Assembly: GCF_001870485.1 (NCBI RefSeq)
Contig: NZ_MDKE01000011.1
Coordinates: 310,001-374,000 of the forward strand
DNA length: 64,000 bases
Source: Oceanisphaera psychrotolerans
GTDB lineage: Bacteria; Pseudomonadota; Gammaproteobacteria; Enterobacterales; Aeromonadaceae
Direction: 5' to 3'
Made by a program: the position numbers and the translations under genes. The notes beneath the pieces are model-generated. The model did not search any database and was not told the DNA's origin. It saw nothing but the letters and a program-made list of their open reading frames with translations. Shown in pieces: positions 9,376-19,041 of this stretch; within the stretch, counting starts at the first letter, position 1; each line of letters begins with the position of its first letter.

Positions 9376-10389
9376 TTACAGATCGTATTGGACTTCGTCC
9401 ACCAGTTGCACCGCCTGTTTGGCATGTTTTGCCACATCGGTCAGCGGACGCGGGTCAGACTTGAAGTCACCCCAGCCCTTCACCAGCTCGGACGGCTCCA
9501 CGCCGGGCTTGACCGGATACTCGTGGTTGGCAGAGGCGTACAGGTGCTGCGCTTCGTCACCGGACAGGAATTCCATCAGCTGAACCGCCGCATCCTTGTT
9601 CTTGGCATGCTTGGTCAGCGCCACGGCGGAGATGTTGACGTGAGTGCCGCGATCATTCTGATTGGGGAAGTTGATATAGGCAGACTCCGCCCACTCACGC
9701 TGCTTGTCATCGGTCAGCATCACGCCGTAGTAGTAGCTGTTGCCCAGCGCATAGTCACAGACGCCGTCCTTGATGGCCTTGACCTGATCCCGGTCACCGC
9801 CCTGAGGCTTGCGTGCCAGGTTGGCCTTGAGACCTTCCAGCCAGGTCTTGGTGTACTCTGCACCGTGCTCGTCAATCATGGAGGCCGTCAGTGCCACGTT
9901 GTAAGGGTGCTTGCCGCTGCGGGTACAGATCTTGCCCTTGTACTTGGGATCGGCCAGCTCTTCATAGGTAATGTCGTCACGCTTGCCAACCCGCTCTACC
10001 GAGCTGTAGATGGCACGGGCCCGGGTGGTCAGGGCAAACCATTTTCCGTCTGCATCACGGTACTGGGCCGGAATGTTCTCTTCCAGCACCTTGCTGTCAA
10101 CGGACTGGGTCAGATCCTTGTCGACCACATCCATCAGTCGGCTGACGTCGACGGTCAGTACCAGATCGGCCGGTGACAGACGCCCTTCACGCTGCAGACG
10201 CTCACCCATACCATCCTTGATGAAGACGACATTGACGTCGATACCGGTTTCTTTGGTAAAGGTGTCGATGATCGGCTTGATCAGAAAGTCCTGGCGATTG
10301 GAGTAAACATTGACTTCTTCGGCCAAGGCCTGGCTGGTGAAGCTGGTCACCAGCAACGCCGCCGCCGACAGGAAAAATTTGTTAGACAT
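9376..10389 (-). CDS. fbpA: Periplasmic ferric iron-binding protein
   Basis: Solute-binding protein of the Fe3+ importer, 337 residues. It has a signal peptide (MSNKFFLSAAALLVTSFTSQALA), then EEVNVYSNRQDFLIKPIIDTF, and GNSYYYGVM with the tandem tyrosines typical of Fe3+ ligands. Two adjacent ATGs exist; the second at 10389 has GGAT seven bases upstream and is chosen. The long upstream extension to 10467 has no secretion signal and is rejected. It is the first gene of fbpABC. Confidence 0.93.
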   Translation of the reverse strand: MSNKFFLSAAALLVTSFTSQALAEEVNVYSNRQDFLIKPIIDTFTKETGIDVNVVFIKDGMGERLQREGRLSPADLVLTVDVSRLMDVVDKDLTQSVDSKVLEENIPAQYRDADGKWFALTTRARAIYSSVERVGKRDDITYEELADPKYKGKICTRSGKHPYNVALTASMIDEHGAEYTKTWLEGLKANLARKPQGGDRDQVKAIKDGVCDYALGNSYYYGVMLTDDKQREWAESAYINFPNQNDRGTHVNISAVALTKHAKNKDAAVQLMEFLSGDEAQHLYASANHEYPVKPGVEPSELVKGWGDFKSDPRPLTDVAKHAKQAVQLVDEVQYDL

Positions 10390-10477
10390 CATCCAGATCC
10401 ATTTAGTTGAGTGAGAATAGTTACTGTTCAGGAGTATACCTAGACGCGACTCGGAATCAACAAGCAACCGACATCTA

Positions 10478-10496
10478 AATAATAAAAATTTTCATC
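10478..10496 (-). promoter_or_regulatory. Possible Fur box upstream of fbpA
   Basis: On the minus strand GATGAAAATTTTTATTATT matches 12 of 19 positions of the Fur consensus by my count. It lies about 90 bases upstream of fbpA. Iron transport genes are usual Fur targets, but the match alone is weak. Confidence 0.3.
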
Positions 10497-10551
10497 TGCA
10501 ATACGATACCAGAGGCTGCCGCACTTTTTTTGAGCCGGATCGGTTCACCCA

Positions 10552-10580
10552 TAAAAAAGAGAGAGCCCAGGCTCTCTCTT
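10552..10580 (-). terminator. Terminator of glnK-amtB
   Basis: AAGAGAGAGCC and GGCTCTCTCTT form a stem with a CTG-type loop. It is followed on the minus strand by a run of six T, about 33 bases after the amtB stop. Confidence 0.88.
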
Positions 10581-10612
10581 CACAATACGCGACAGTGTTA
10601 TCCGCGAGAGGC

Positions 10613-11842
10613 TCAGCTCCGCTTCAGGCTCACGAACTCGGGATAGGCATCGACACCGCAGTCGATCATGTCCATACCGGACTGCTCTTCGTCTTCGCTG
10701 ACACGAATACCCATGACCTGCTTCAGCACATACCAGACCAGCAGGCTGGCACTGAATACCCAGCCACCGATCACCAGGATACCGGCCAGCTGTGCCCACA
10801 GTGTGGCATCGGCATTGGCCACCGGTACCAGCAGCAGACCGAAGATACCGCACACGCCATGCACCGAGATGGCACCGACAGGATCATCGATACGCAGCTT
10901 GTCCAGAGAGATGATGGCATACACCACCAGCACGCCCGACAGCAGACCGATGGAAGCGCCCCACAGGTGACTGGGCGACAGCGGGTCGGCGGTAATGGCC
11001 ACCAGACCGGCCAGGGCGCCATTCAGTACCATGGTCAGATCGGCCTTGCCCCAGGTCATCTTGGTTACCAGTAGGGCGCCGATGGCACCGGCGGCAGCGG
11101 CGGCATTGGTGTTAACGAAAATCTTGGCCACAGCGGTCGAGTTTTCCACATCGGACAGCAGCAACTGGGAACCACCGTTGAAACCGAACCAGCCCATCCA
11201 CAGGATAAAGGTACCCAGGGTCGCCAGCGGCATGTTGGAGCCGGGGATCGGATGAATGGAACCGTCCTTGCCGTATTTGCCTTTACGGGCACCCAGCAGC
11301 AGCACACCGGCCAGGGCGGCAGCAGCGCCAGCCATGTGCACGATGCCGGAGCCGGCGAAGTCGGTGAAGCCCCACTCAGACAGGAAACCGCCACCCCAGG
11401 TCCAGTAACCTTCCAGCGGGTAGATGAAGGCTGTCAGTACCACCGAGAACGCCAGGAAGGCCCACAGCTTCATCCGCTCGGCTACCGCACCGGACACGAT
11501 GGACATGGCGGTCGCCACAAACACCACCTGGAAGAAGAAATCGGATTCCAGCGCATGGTCGGCACCATCGGCCTGGCTGCCGATCAGGGCGCCCAGGCTC
11601 GGCAGCCAGCCGCCTTCGGCATTGTCCACGTACATGATGTTGTAACCCACCAGCAGGTACATGGTACAGGCGATGGCAAACAGCAGAATATTCTTGGTCA
11701 GTATTTCGGTGGTGTTCTTGGCGCGCACCAGGCCCGCCTCCAGCATGGCGAAACCCGCCGCCATCCACATCACCAGCACACCGGACATCAGAAAATAAAA
11801 GGTGTCCAGGGCAAACTTCATTTCGGTCAATGTATCCATCAT
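10613..11842 (-). CDS. amtB: Ammonium transporter AmtB
   Basis: Trimeric ammonium channel, 409 residues, about eleven membrane segments. Family motifs are WMAAGFAMLEAGLVRAKN, FAGSGIVHMAGAAAALAG with the first pore histidine, and GAISVHGVCGIFG with the second. It follows glnK by 12 bases. The operon has a sigma54 promoter and an NtrC site, so it is expected to be induced by nitrogen limitation and blocked by GlnK. A second, frameshifted amt lies at 21862-23123. Confidence 0.95.
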   Translation of the reverse strand: MMDTLTEMKFALDTFYFLMSGVLVMWMAAGFAMLEAGLVRAKNTTEILTKNILLFAIACTMYLLVGYNIMYVDNAEGGWLPSLGALIGSQADGADHALESDFFFQVVFVATAMSIVSGAVAERMKLWAFLAFSVVLTAFIYPLEGYWTWGGGFLSEWGFTDFAGSGIVHMAGAAAALAGVLLLGARKGKYGKDGSIHPIPGSNMPLATLGTFILWMGWFGFNGGSQLLLSDVENSTAVAKIFVNTNAAAAAGAIGALLVTKMTWGKADLTMVLNGALAGLVAITADPLSPSHLWGASIGLLSGVLVVYAIISLDKLRIDDPVGAISVHGVCGIFGLLLVPVANADATLWAQLAGILVIGGWVFSASLLVWYVLKQVMGIRVSEDEEQSGMDMIDCGVDAYPEFVSLKRS

Positions 11843-11854
11843 CCATTCCCTCGC

Positions 11855-12268
<414 letters not shown>

Positions 12269-12342
12269 TCAATATATTAGCCGATAATGCCGGATGATTT
12301 TCGAAGGCATGATATGATGTTGGTGCAGTAGATACACTAAAA

Positions 12343-12357
12343 GCACCAAGACGGTGC
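12343..12357. promoter_or_regulatory. NtrC binding site
   Basis: GCACC-AAGAC-GGTGC is a perfect match to the NtrC palindrome. It is about 95-110 bases upstream of the sigma54 promoter, a normal enhancer distance. It also lies just upstream of the divergent arfB start. Confidence 0.85.
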
Positions 12358-12369
12358 AATGGAGTCACG

Positions 12370-12786
12370 ATGCTATCTCTATCGGCCCGGGTGCAGATCC
12401 CCGAGCAGGAACTGGAATTTATTACCATGCGCGCCAGCGGTCCGGGTGGCCAGCACGTGAACAAAACCGACTCGGCGGTGCAGCTGCGTTTCGACTACGT
12501 CAACAGCCCCAGCCTGCCCGACAGCTACAAGGCGGCGCTGCGGCAAATGAAGGACAACCGGATACTGGCATCGGGCTGGATCATGATCCGCAGCGAGAGC
12601 CATCGCAGCCAGCTGATGAACAAGGAAACCGCCAAAGAGGCGTTAATCGCCCTGCTGCAGGAAGCCGGCAAGCCGGTGAAGGTTCGCCGGGCCACCAAGC
12701 CGAGCAAGGCCGCCAAACGCAAACGGGCCGACAGCAAGACCCACAGAGGAAAAATCAAGAGCGGACGGGGGAAGGTAAAGCTTTAA
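12370..12786 (+). CDS. arfB: Alternative ribosome-rescue factor ArfB (peptidyl-tRNA hydrolase)
   Basis: 138 residues. It releases peptides from ribosomes stalled without a stop codon. The release-factor GGQ motif sits in RASGPGGQHVNKTDSAVQLRF (about residues 21-41). It is followed by the lysine/arginine-rich C-terminal tail (KPSKAAKRKRADSKTHRGK) that enters the empty mRNA channel. GGAG lies 5 bases before the ATG. The stop overlaps the convergent yacL stop by a few bases. Confidence 0.94.
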   Translation: MLSLSARVQIPEQELEFITMRASGPGGQHVNKTDSAVQLRFDYVNSPSLPDSYKAALRQMKDNRILASGWIMIRSESHRSQLMNKETAKEALIALLQEAGKPVKVRRATKPSKAAKRKRADSKTHRGKIKSGRGKVKL

Positions 12787-13142
12787 CGATTACTGCAGAA
12801 GTCCCGCCATTGCTCCAACACCCGGACCAGGTCGTCCAGGCCGCAGCCGGCATACAGCTCGTCATCATAATAGGCCATGCCGTCTTCCATCTCGTCGGTA
12901 TCGAAGGCCAGGGCATGAGCACTGAGCTCCGCCTCTTCCCGGGTCAGCAGCAAGGTACATTCGGGGTAGTTCTTCTTGAACTCCTGCGCTTCACCCGCTT
13001 CGAGGGTCTTGATGGTCGCGAGCAATGCCGTCGCCTCGGCAATGCTGACTTCATCGGTCAGCCACTGGCCCATCACCTCATGCCCCATGGTAAAACGGGC
13101 CCGGTGATGGCCATTCAAATCCCGAAAAAACTCAAACTCCAC
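12783..13142 (-). CDS. yacL: YacL family protein (UPF0231)
   Basis: 119-residue protein of unknown function; the family is about 120 residues. Marks are FEFFRDLNGHHRARFTMGHEVMGQWL and DEMEDGMAYYDDELYAGCG. A GTG start at 13142 is chosen because GGAGG lies five bases upstream and the N-terminus (VEFEFFRD) then aligns with MDYEFLRD of known members. The TTG at 13157 is rejected. In Escherichia coli yacL is next to acnB; here an accessory block of about 15 kb separates them. Confidence 0.9.
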   Translation of the reverse strand: MEFEFFRDLNGHHRARFTMGHEVMGQWLTDEVSIAEATALLATIKTLEAGEAQEFKKNYPECTLLLTREEAELSAHALAFDTDEMEDGMAYYDDELYAGCGLDDLVRVLEQWRDFCSNR

Positions 13143-13205
13143 AGGCACCTCCGACAATAAAGCTGGCGATTCTACTCCCGCGAGCCGGCACTGAACAGGA
13201 CTGTT

Positions 13206-14246
13206 TCAGCCAGCCGGATCCAGCGGCGGCCGCCGACCGACCAGTCGCAACCGAAAACGATCCCGTAACCGGCTGAACGTCAGGATAAAGGGCAGAAAGA
13301 CCAGCGCCCACAGGCTGCGATAACGGTTGTTTTCCGGCTTGCCTGCACCAAAGGTCAACGGCTCCGGCTGCCAGCCGGTGACATAGAGGGTGCCGAACAT
13401 CCAGTCCCAGACCGACAGGTTGGTGCCGAAATTCCGGTTGAAATGTTTGGGGTCGTTGCTGTGATGGATCTGGTGCTGGGCCGGACTGTTGATCACATGC
13501 TCGACAACCGGGCCGAACGACAGCCAGATATGGGTATGCCGCAGGTTGGCGGCCAGGGAGTTGAAGGTCAGTACCAGGTAGCTGGAACCGAACAGGGTGT
13601 ATTTGCTGACGCTGCCGCCACAGAGGTAGTAAAAAGCTCCCGCGTAGGCACCGATAACCCCCCCCTTGACCAGCTTCTCCACCACCTTTTCCACCACATG
13701 GATACGGCTGGCGGTGGCCGGCACCATTACCTCCGCCGAATGATGTACCTTGTGAAACTCCCATAGCCATCGACAGTGAAAGGCCCGGTGCACCCAGTAA
13801 TGCACACAGTCCGCCACCAGGAACAACCCCAGACCATAGAGCATCATCAGCCCCATGTTTTCGCCCAGGCGCGGCCGTTCCCCCCAGACCCGTTCGAAGA
13901 AGCCCACATAGTCCCGGGATTCCCAGATAAAGGGGTCCACCAGCCCCACCACCGGCAGCACAAACAGCAACTTGAGCACCCCGCGCAACAGATAGTACTG
14001 ATGGTCCAGCAAGGCCGATGGGTGCAGCCACACCTCACGACCACCGATAAAGCGCCAGTAGCTGGTGGCGGTCGTGGTGCCATCCTGCAGCCGCAACCGA
14101 TAGAGCAACAGCGCCGCCAGGTAGGAGATACCGATAAAGACCACCGAAAAACGGCCATTGAGATCGAATACGCCAACCAGCCTGCTGCTCAACGGTTCCA
14201 GCAGGAACAAATGCACCCAGGTAAGCAGCCCATCAAACAGTTCCAT
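13206..14246 (-). CDS. Sterol desaturase / fatty acid hydroxylase family membrane protein
   Basis: 346 residues with several membrane segments. It has the di-iron histidine clusters of the family: HYWVHRAFH, HKVHH and HQIHH. Members hydroxylate or desaturate lipids, and the substrate here is unknown. The ATG at 14246 follows GGAGAGGGATA and is preferred to 14261. It is a single gene between yacL and the divergent xanthine permease, with no visible partner. Confidence 0.88.
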   Translation of the reverse strand: MELFDGLLTWVHLFLLEPLSSRLVGVFDLNGRFSVVFIGISYLAALLLYRLRLQDGTTTATSYWRFIGGREVWLHPSALLDHQYYLLRGVLKLLFVLPVVGLVDPFIWESRDYVGFFERVWGERPRLGENMGLMMLYGLGLFLVADCVHYWVHRAFHCRWLWEFHKVHHSAEVMVPATASRIHVVEKVVEKLVKGGVIGAYAGAFYYLCGGSVSKYTLFGSSYLVLTFNSLAANLRHTHIWLSFGPVVEHVINSPAQHQIHHSNDPKHFNRNFGTNLSVWDWMFGTLYVTGWQPEPLTFGAGKPENNRYRSLWALVFLPFILTFSRLRDRFRLRLVGRRPPLDPAG

Positions 14247-14631
14247 TATCCCTCTCCGCACGATTGGTCCGGTCCGGCATCCACGACACCCAACCGCACG
14301 GGATTCTAAAAGAAAACCATTCGCAACACTATTACAAACACGACAAATGCTTGTTGCCGGTGCGCCCCTCCTCCCCTGAAACGACCTGAACCATCAACAA
14401 CACTGTTCACAATAAAATCATGCCCATTCTGTTCAGGGTAAACTGGCCTGAGGTATTTATCTCCAGTATCCTATGCCGCCGCTCTCAAACAGAGGGAATA
14501 TCCGGTCATATTTTAAATATGCAGATAAAAATTCTTCACATAAAGAATAACTGACCCGACAGACAGGCCGACAATAAAAATAACAAGCCGAAATTCCAAT
14601 AAACTGTATACAATAATGGAACGCAGATACC
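14247..14631. other. Intergenic region upstream of the xanthine permease
   Basis: 385 bases without a gene. The last 130 are AT-rich and hold the likely promoter of the permease and a short palindrome TGTATACA (about 14606-14613) that could be a GntR-type operator. Nothing else is recognised. Confidence 0.4.
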
Positions 14632-16032
14632 ATGAGTCATGACCCGCACCATCAGACCAACCAACAGGAACTGGTCTACAAACTGCACGACAAACCGCCC
14701 TTCGTGCAGTCCCTGTTCGCCGCCATCCAGCACCTGCTGGCGCTGTTCGTGGCGGTGATCACGCCGCCGCTGATCATCTGCCAGACTCTGGGTATTCCCG
14801 CCGCCGACACCGCCCAGATCATCAGCATGTCACTGTTCATTACCGGGGTGGCTTCCTTTATCCAGATGAAACGCGTCGGTCCCGTCGGCACCGGCCTGTT
14901 GTCGATTCAGGGCACCAGTTTCAACTTTCTCGGTCCCATCATCGCCAGCGGCCTGGCCATGAAAGACGGTGGCGTCACCACCGAAGCCATGCTGGCGGCC
15001 ATTTTCGGCACCGCCCTGCTGGCCGCCCCCACCGAGATGATCCTCTCGCGCTTTCTGCATCTGGCCCGTCGTATCATTTCACCGCTGGTCAGCGGCATTA
15101 TCGTTACCCTGATTGGCCTGACCCTGATCCAGCTGGGCCTGACGTCCATCGGCGGCGGTTTCGGCGCCATCTCCGGCGGCACCTTCGGGGCACTCGACAA
15201 CCTGGCGCTGGCCGGCACCGTGCTGGGCATCATCATCGTGATGAACCGCAGCCGAAACCCGTATATCCGACTGTCGTCCATTCTGGTGGCCATGGTCACC
15301 GGCACCCTGCTGGCCTGGTACATGGGCAAACTGGCGCCGCTGGAAGGCAACCTGCCCCCCATGACCTTCCCCATCCCGCTGCAATACGGTCTGGGCTTCG
15401 ACGCTTCGCTGTTTATTCCGCTGGTACTGGTGTATCTGATCACGGCGCTGGAAGGCATCGGTGATACCACCGCCACCTCGGAAGTGTCCGGCGAGCCGGT
15501 ATCTGGCCCGGTCTACATGAGTCGTATCAAGGGCTGTGTGCTGGGTGATGGCGTCAACTCCTCGCTGGCATCAATTTTCAACACCTTTCCGGTCTCGACC
15601 TTCAGCCAGAACAACGGCGTGATCCAGATGACCGGCGTCGCCAGCCGTCATGTCGGCTTTTTCGTGGCCGGCATTCTGGTGCTCATGGGGCTGTTTCCCG
15701 CGGTCAGCACCATGGTGCAGCGCATTCCCGAGCCGGTGCTGGGCGGTGCCACCCTGGTGATGTTCGGCTCCATCGCCGCCGCCGGAGTACGCATCCTGTC
15801 ACGCGAGCGCCTGGATCGTCGCGCCCTGTTTATCATGGCCATCTCCTTCGGCATGGGCCTGGGCATCTCCCAGCGTCCGGATATCCTGCAATTCATGCCG
15901 GAACTCATCAAGAACGTGTTCTCTTCCGGCATCGCCGCCGGTGGTATCACCGCCATCCTGATGAACATCATCATGCCGCTGAGCCATCCGCAGGCAGACA
16001 CTGAAGAGCAACAGCTCGAGCAGGCCAGCTGA
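14632..16032 (+). CDS. xanP: Xanthine:proton symporter (NCS2 family, XanP-like)
   Basis: 466 residues, about twelve to fourteen membrane segments. It resembles XanP along its length: [35 protein letters not shown] near the start, SIQGTSFNF, the NCS2 signature [12 protein letters not shown], and [19 protein letters not shown] good ribosome site is not obvious. The gene stands alone, with a terminator after it. Confidence 0.9.
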   Translation: MSHDPHHQTNQQELVYKLHDKPPFVQSLFAAIQHLLALFVAVITPPLIICQTLGIPAADTAQIISMSLFITGVASFIQMKRVGPVGTGLLSIQGTSFNFLGPIIASGLAMKDGGVTTEAMLAAIFGTALLAAPTEMILSRFLHLARRIISPLVSGIIVTLIGLTLIQLGLTSIGGGFGAISGGTFGALDNLALAGTVLGIIIVMNRSRNPYIRLSSILVAMVTGTLLAWYMGKLAPLEGNLPPMTFPIPLQYGLGFDASLFIPLVLVYLITALEGIGDTTATSEVSGEPVSGPVYMSRIKGCVLGDGVNSSLASIFNTFPVSTFSQNNGVIQMTGVASRHVGFFVAGILVLMGLFPAVSTMVQRIPEPVLGGATLVMFGSIAAAGVRILSRERLDRRALFIMAISFGMGLGISQRPDILQFMPELIKNVFSSGIAAGGITAILMNIIMPLSHPQADTEEQQLEQAS

Positions 16033-16090
16033 ACCGGCGGCTTACCCCGCTTGCAGGACCGGTAAACTCCGGTCCATTAGTCCGAACCGG

Positions 16091-16119
16091 GGCTGCCAGA
16101 CTGAGTGGCAGCCTCTTTT
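16091..16119 (+). terminator. Terminator after xanP
   Basis: GGCTGCCA (16091-16098) pairs with TGGCAGCC (16106-16113), followed by TCTTTT. Confidence 0.8.
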
Positions 16120-16487
16120 GGTCAGTCATCCAGCCACGATCAACATCCATCATATAAAGAACACATCGGCGAACCAGTCACCGCTCTTTTCCGGGTATCG
16201 CATTCATCCGCGGCCAGCCTCACCCGTCGCCCCCTCGCTCCTCTTCGCAGCCCCTCCGGCGCCATCATGGTGCATAGAAAACAAGTTCTGCCCTCACGCC
16301 GGGCAGGGGAACACTATGGAAGCCACCTCAAAAACAGTAAATCATTGAAAAATAATCAATCTCCTCATCAGGCACAGGGTTTGCACATTCTTGTAGAGAA
16401 ATTTTTATAACTATAAATATTTCCTAATATGGACATTCCAGCACTCGCTTCAGCTCATAACATATCAAAGACATGAGGATTGAACCT
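16120..16487. other. Intergenic region with a candidate promoter
   Basis: 368 bases without a recognised gene. A candidate promoter for the downstream small ORF and B3/B4 gene is TTGCAC at 16381-16386 with TTTATA/TTATAA at 16404-16410 (spacer 17-18). The rest shows nothing clear. Confidence 0.4.
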
Positions 16488-16562
16488 ATGGAACAGGAAC
16501 CCACTCTGGCTGAATTCTGCCTGATCTGCGCGATACGGATGTATCGCGCACCTTATCTCTGA
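16488..16562 (+). CDS. Small ORF (24 residues) ahead of the B3/B4 protein
   Basis: Begins MEQEPTLAEFCLIC with GAGG nine bases before its ATG. It ends TGA at 16562, directly against the AAGGAG ribosome site of the next gene, whose ATG is at 16575. The second half of the ORF is a perfect inverted repeat. It could be a leader peptide or a translational coupler, or a chance ORF across a hairpin. The function is unknown. Confidence 0.4.
   Translation: MEQEPTLAEFCLICAIRMYRAPYL
16527..16550. repeat. Perfect hairpin in the small leader ORF
   Basis: TGCGCGATAC (16527-16536), loop GGAT, GTATCGCGCA (16541-16550): ten-base arms with no mismatch. There is no T-run after it, so it is not an intrinsic terminator. 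It ends 11 bases before the ribosome site of the B3/B4 gene, so it may be an operator or an mRNA control hairpin. Confidence 0.65.
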
Positions 16563-16574
16563 AGGAGTATCACC

Positions 16575-17219
16575 ATGACATCGATATTTCGGCTAGCAAC
16601 GCCGTCTCAATGGGGCATCAAGGCCCTCGCCTTTACCTGCCATGATCTCGATAACCAACGGCTCGACGACGCCCTGCAGCAGCAGCTGAGCAGCCTGAGA
16701 GCACAGTTCGATGCGCAGCATGCCCTGGCCATGCAGCAGGGCTTTATCGAGCTCCGTCAGCAGGTCGGCCGATCGATCAAACGTTTTCCACCCTCGCCCC
16801 TGGCCCTGTACCAGCAGTTCGAACGCAAGGGACAGCTGCAGGCAATTTCGCCGCTGGTGGATCTCTACAACCAATGGTCGCTGAACAGCGGCCTGTCCAT
16901 TGGTGCCCACGATCTGCAGCAGTTACAACTACCGGTCAGGCTGGATATGAGCCGCGGTGGCGAGGAATTTATGGCCCTGGGCAGTGCACAGGCCAGGCCG
17001 CTCCCTGCCGGTGAATATGGCTACTTCGATGGCGGAGATCAGGTACTGTGTCGAATGGAGTATCGCCAGGCCGCCGCCACCGCCCTGCAGGCCCATACCC
17101 GGGCGGCACTGTTTATCGTGCAGGGCCATGCCCAGACCTCCGACAGCTACCTGCAGGACATCGCCGCCGGCCTGAAACAGGATCTGCAGCGATATTGCCA
17201 GCGTCGCAAGATAGCCTGA
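16575..17219 (+). CDS. Free-standing B3/B4 tRNA-binding domain protein
   Basis: 214 residues resembling the B3/B4 editing-type domain of phenylalanyl-tRNA synthetase beta chain as found in stand-alone proteins. Marks are FPPSPLALYQQFERKG, ISPLVDLYNQWSLNSGLSIGAHDL, RGGEEFMALG and the C-terminal VQGHAQTSDSYLQDIAAGL. Such proteins may bind or hydrolyse mischarged tRNA; no activity is shown here. A strong ribosome site (AAGGAG) precedes the ATG. It probably shares a transcript with the 24-residue ORF. Confidence 0.8.
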   Translation: MTSIFRLATPSQWGIKALAFTCHDLDNQRLDDALQQQLSSLRAQFDAQHALAMQQGFIELRQQVGRSIKRFPPSPLALYQQFERKGQLQAISPLVDLYNQWSLNSGLSIGAHDLQQLQLPVRLDMSRGGEEFMALGSAQARPLPAGEYGYFDGGDQVLCRMEYRQAAATALQAHTRAALFIVQGHAQTSDSYLQDIAAGLKQDLQRYCQRRKIA

Positions 17220-17321
17220 CGGGTACAGGATGCACTAGCGATTCCCCCCGCGGCAATACCGAACAGCAGGCATCCAGTCACCGCTCCGCTTCAGTCTGAA
17301 CCCATCAAAGGTTGCCGGCGC

Positions 17322-17669
17322 TCACGCCAGTTCGGTGCCACCGACCAGCTTGAGCCCGACCACGCCGGCAATGATCAGCATCAGACAGGCCAGTCTGCCG
17401 GCATTGGCGGCCTCCCCCAGAAACAGCATGCCATACACCGCCGTGCCCACAGCGCCGATTCCCACCCACACCGCATAGGCCGTGCCCACCGGCAGGGTAC
17501 GCACGGCCTGCGCCAGCAGATACATGCTGAGACAGATAAAAAAGGCACAGTATAGGGTCGGCCACAACCGGGTAAACCCCTGGGTTTTCGGGATCACGGC
17601 GGCGTAGCAGATTTCACTGATGCCGGCCCCCAGCAGGAACCACCAGCCTGCCCCCAAGCCATTGAACAT
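17322..17669 (-). CDS. SMR family multidrug/guanidinium exporter
   Basis: 115 residues and four membrane segments. The key glutamate is in AGISEICYA (about residue 18). GTAYAVWVGIGAVGTAVYGMLFLGE and LIIAGVVGLKLVGG place it nearer to the Gdx/SugE branch than to EmrE. The ATG at 17669 has GGAG eight bases upstream; the extension to 17747 is not supported. It is a single gene, so a partner subunit is not expected. I see no guanidine riboswitch upstream. Confidence 0.85.
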   Translation of the reverse strand: MFNGLGAGWWFLLGAGISEICYAAVIPKTQGFTRLWPTLYCAFFICLSMYLLAQAVRTLPVGTAYAVWVGIGAVGTAVYGMLFLGEAANAGRLACLMLIIAGVVGLKLVGGTELA

Positions 17670-17770
17670 ATAAGCGTCTCCCCTATCGTCAATCTCGACA
17701 AAAAATGTGCGGTCACACCTCGCCGGGATAGGGAGGCTCACCGCCATGCCGAACAGATCTCGTCAAGACA

Positions 17771-17803
17771 ACAAAATGGGCGGCCACATCCCGTGTGCCG
17801 CCC
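17771..17803 (-). terminator. Terminator of the dimethylamine demethylase operon
   Basis: GGGCGGC (17778-17784) pairs with GCCGCCC (17797-17803). On the minus strand it is followed by TTTTG. It lies 41 bases after the stop of the GcvT-like gene. Confidence 0.7.
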
Positions 17804-17843
17804 TGCGTGCTGATTCATACCCCGGTTAACCGGGCGCCAGGCC

Positions 17844-18974
17844 TCAGCCCTTGGCGGTGCGCTTGGTCTTCTCCGGATCATCAAACGGCATGGTGTGGGC
17901 GATGGCCTGCACCTGCAGGCTGCCCCGCACTTCCAGCGGCACGCCCTGCTCGGCATAGGGCACATCCAGCCGGGCAATGGCCATGGATTTTCCGGTCAGG
18001 CGCGAATACATGCCTTCGGTAATCACACCGACCTGCTTGCCGTCGGCCCACAGGGTATCGCCGGCGCCTGCCGCCTGCTCGCCCTCGAGCAGTACCCCGA
18101 AGATCCTGAAGCGCTCCTTGCCCTTCAGCCGCGCATGTTCGTAACCGCCCCGGAATTCGCCCTTGCTCGGCGACACGGTAAAGTCCAGCCCCAGCTCCCA
18201 CAGGGTATCGCCGGACGCTTCATCCGCGAAGGGATAAAGCTCGGAGTTGTCGAACGGATAGAACAGCAGACAGCTTTCCACCCGCAGCTGGTCCAGGGCG
18301 CTGAACGCGCAGGGGATGATGCCCAGAGACGCGCCCTGCTCCAGGATGGTGTCCCAGATTTTCGGGGCATCGGCCGCCTTGCAGAAAATCTCGTAACCGC
18401 GCTCGCCGGTATAGCCGGTGCGGGAGATCATCACCGGACAATCGAACAGCCGGGTCTGCACATGATGAAAATAGGGCAGGTCGCGAATACCCGGCACATG
18501 CTCGGCCAGAAAGTCCACCGCCAGCGGCCCCTGCAGGGACAGATCATGCAGATCGTCATCAAACAGCACCGCCACCTGCCGCCCCTGGGCGGAGCGCACC
18601 AGCATCTCGTGTCCGGCCCCCGTACCGTGCACCACCATGAAGGCATTGGGTCCGGTACGGTAAATCACGCAATCGTCGACGAACTTGCCGGCTTCATTGA
18701 GCATGGTTGCGTAGGACGACTTGCCCGGATATATCTTGGAGATATCCCGGCTGGTGGCGTATTCCAGCAGAGACTCCGCATGCAGGCCCACGTAGTGCAC
18801 CTTTTTCAGGCCGGAGACGTCCATCAGTCCGGCACGGGTACGGATCGCCTCATGCGAGTCGGCCACGTCCCCGTCATAGGTCCAGGCCGTGCCCATGCCG
18901 TTCCAGTCTTCGAGCTTGGAACCCAGTGCGCGGTGACGATCGCCAAGGGCAGAAAAACGCCAGGAATTTGCCAT
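17844..18974 (-). CDS. GcvT-like tetrahydrofolate-dependent aminomethyltransferase
   Basis: 376 residues, GCV_T family: N-terminal folate-binding part (RTRAGLMDVSGLKKVHYVG), SRTGYTGERGYEIF, RVESCLLFYPFDN, and a C-terminal GCV_T_C domain (RFRIFGVLLEG). The rest of the glycine cleavage system is absent, so this is not housekeeping GcvT. It is the last gene of the demethylase operon and probably moves the released one-carbon unit to tetrahydrofolate. I recall a GcvT-like gene (dmmD) in published dimethylamine monooxygenase clusters, but I am not certain of the naming. AAGGAG precedes the ATG. Confidence 0.85.
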   Translation of the reverse strand: MANSWRFSALGDRHRALGSKLEDWNGMGTAWTYDGDVADSHEAIRTRAGLMDVSGLKKVHYVGLHAESLLEYATSRDISKIYPGKSSYATMLNEAGKFVDDCVIYRTGPNAFMVVHGTGAGHEMLVRSAQGRQVAVLFDDDLHDLSLQGPLAVDFLAEHVPGIRDLPYFHHVQTRLFDCPVMISRTGYTGERGYEIFCKAADAPKIWDTILEQGASLGIIPCAFSALDQLRVESCLLFYPFDNSELYPFADEASGDTLWELGLDFTVSPSKGEFRGGYEHARLKGKERFRIFGVLLEGEQAAGAGDTLWADGKQVGVITEGMYSRLTGKSMAIARLDVPYAEQGVPLEVRGSLQVQAIAHTMPFDDPEKTKRTAKG

Positions 18975-19041
18975 GTAGTACTCCTTGTAGTGTCATATAC
19001 GCGCCAGAGCCATCCTCTGGCTGCGCGCTTGTTCGGCTGAG

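Noticed and set aside
17670..17760. Guanidine riboswitch upstream of the SMR gene
   Set aside because: I see neither the paired ACGR-loop hairpins of class II nor a class I core.
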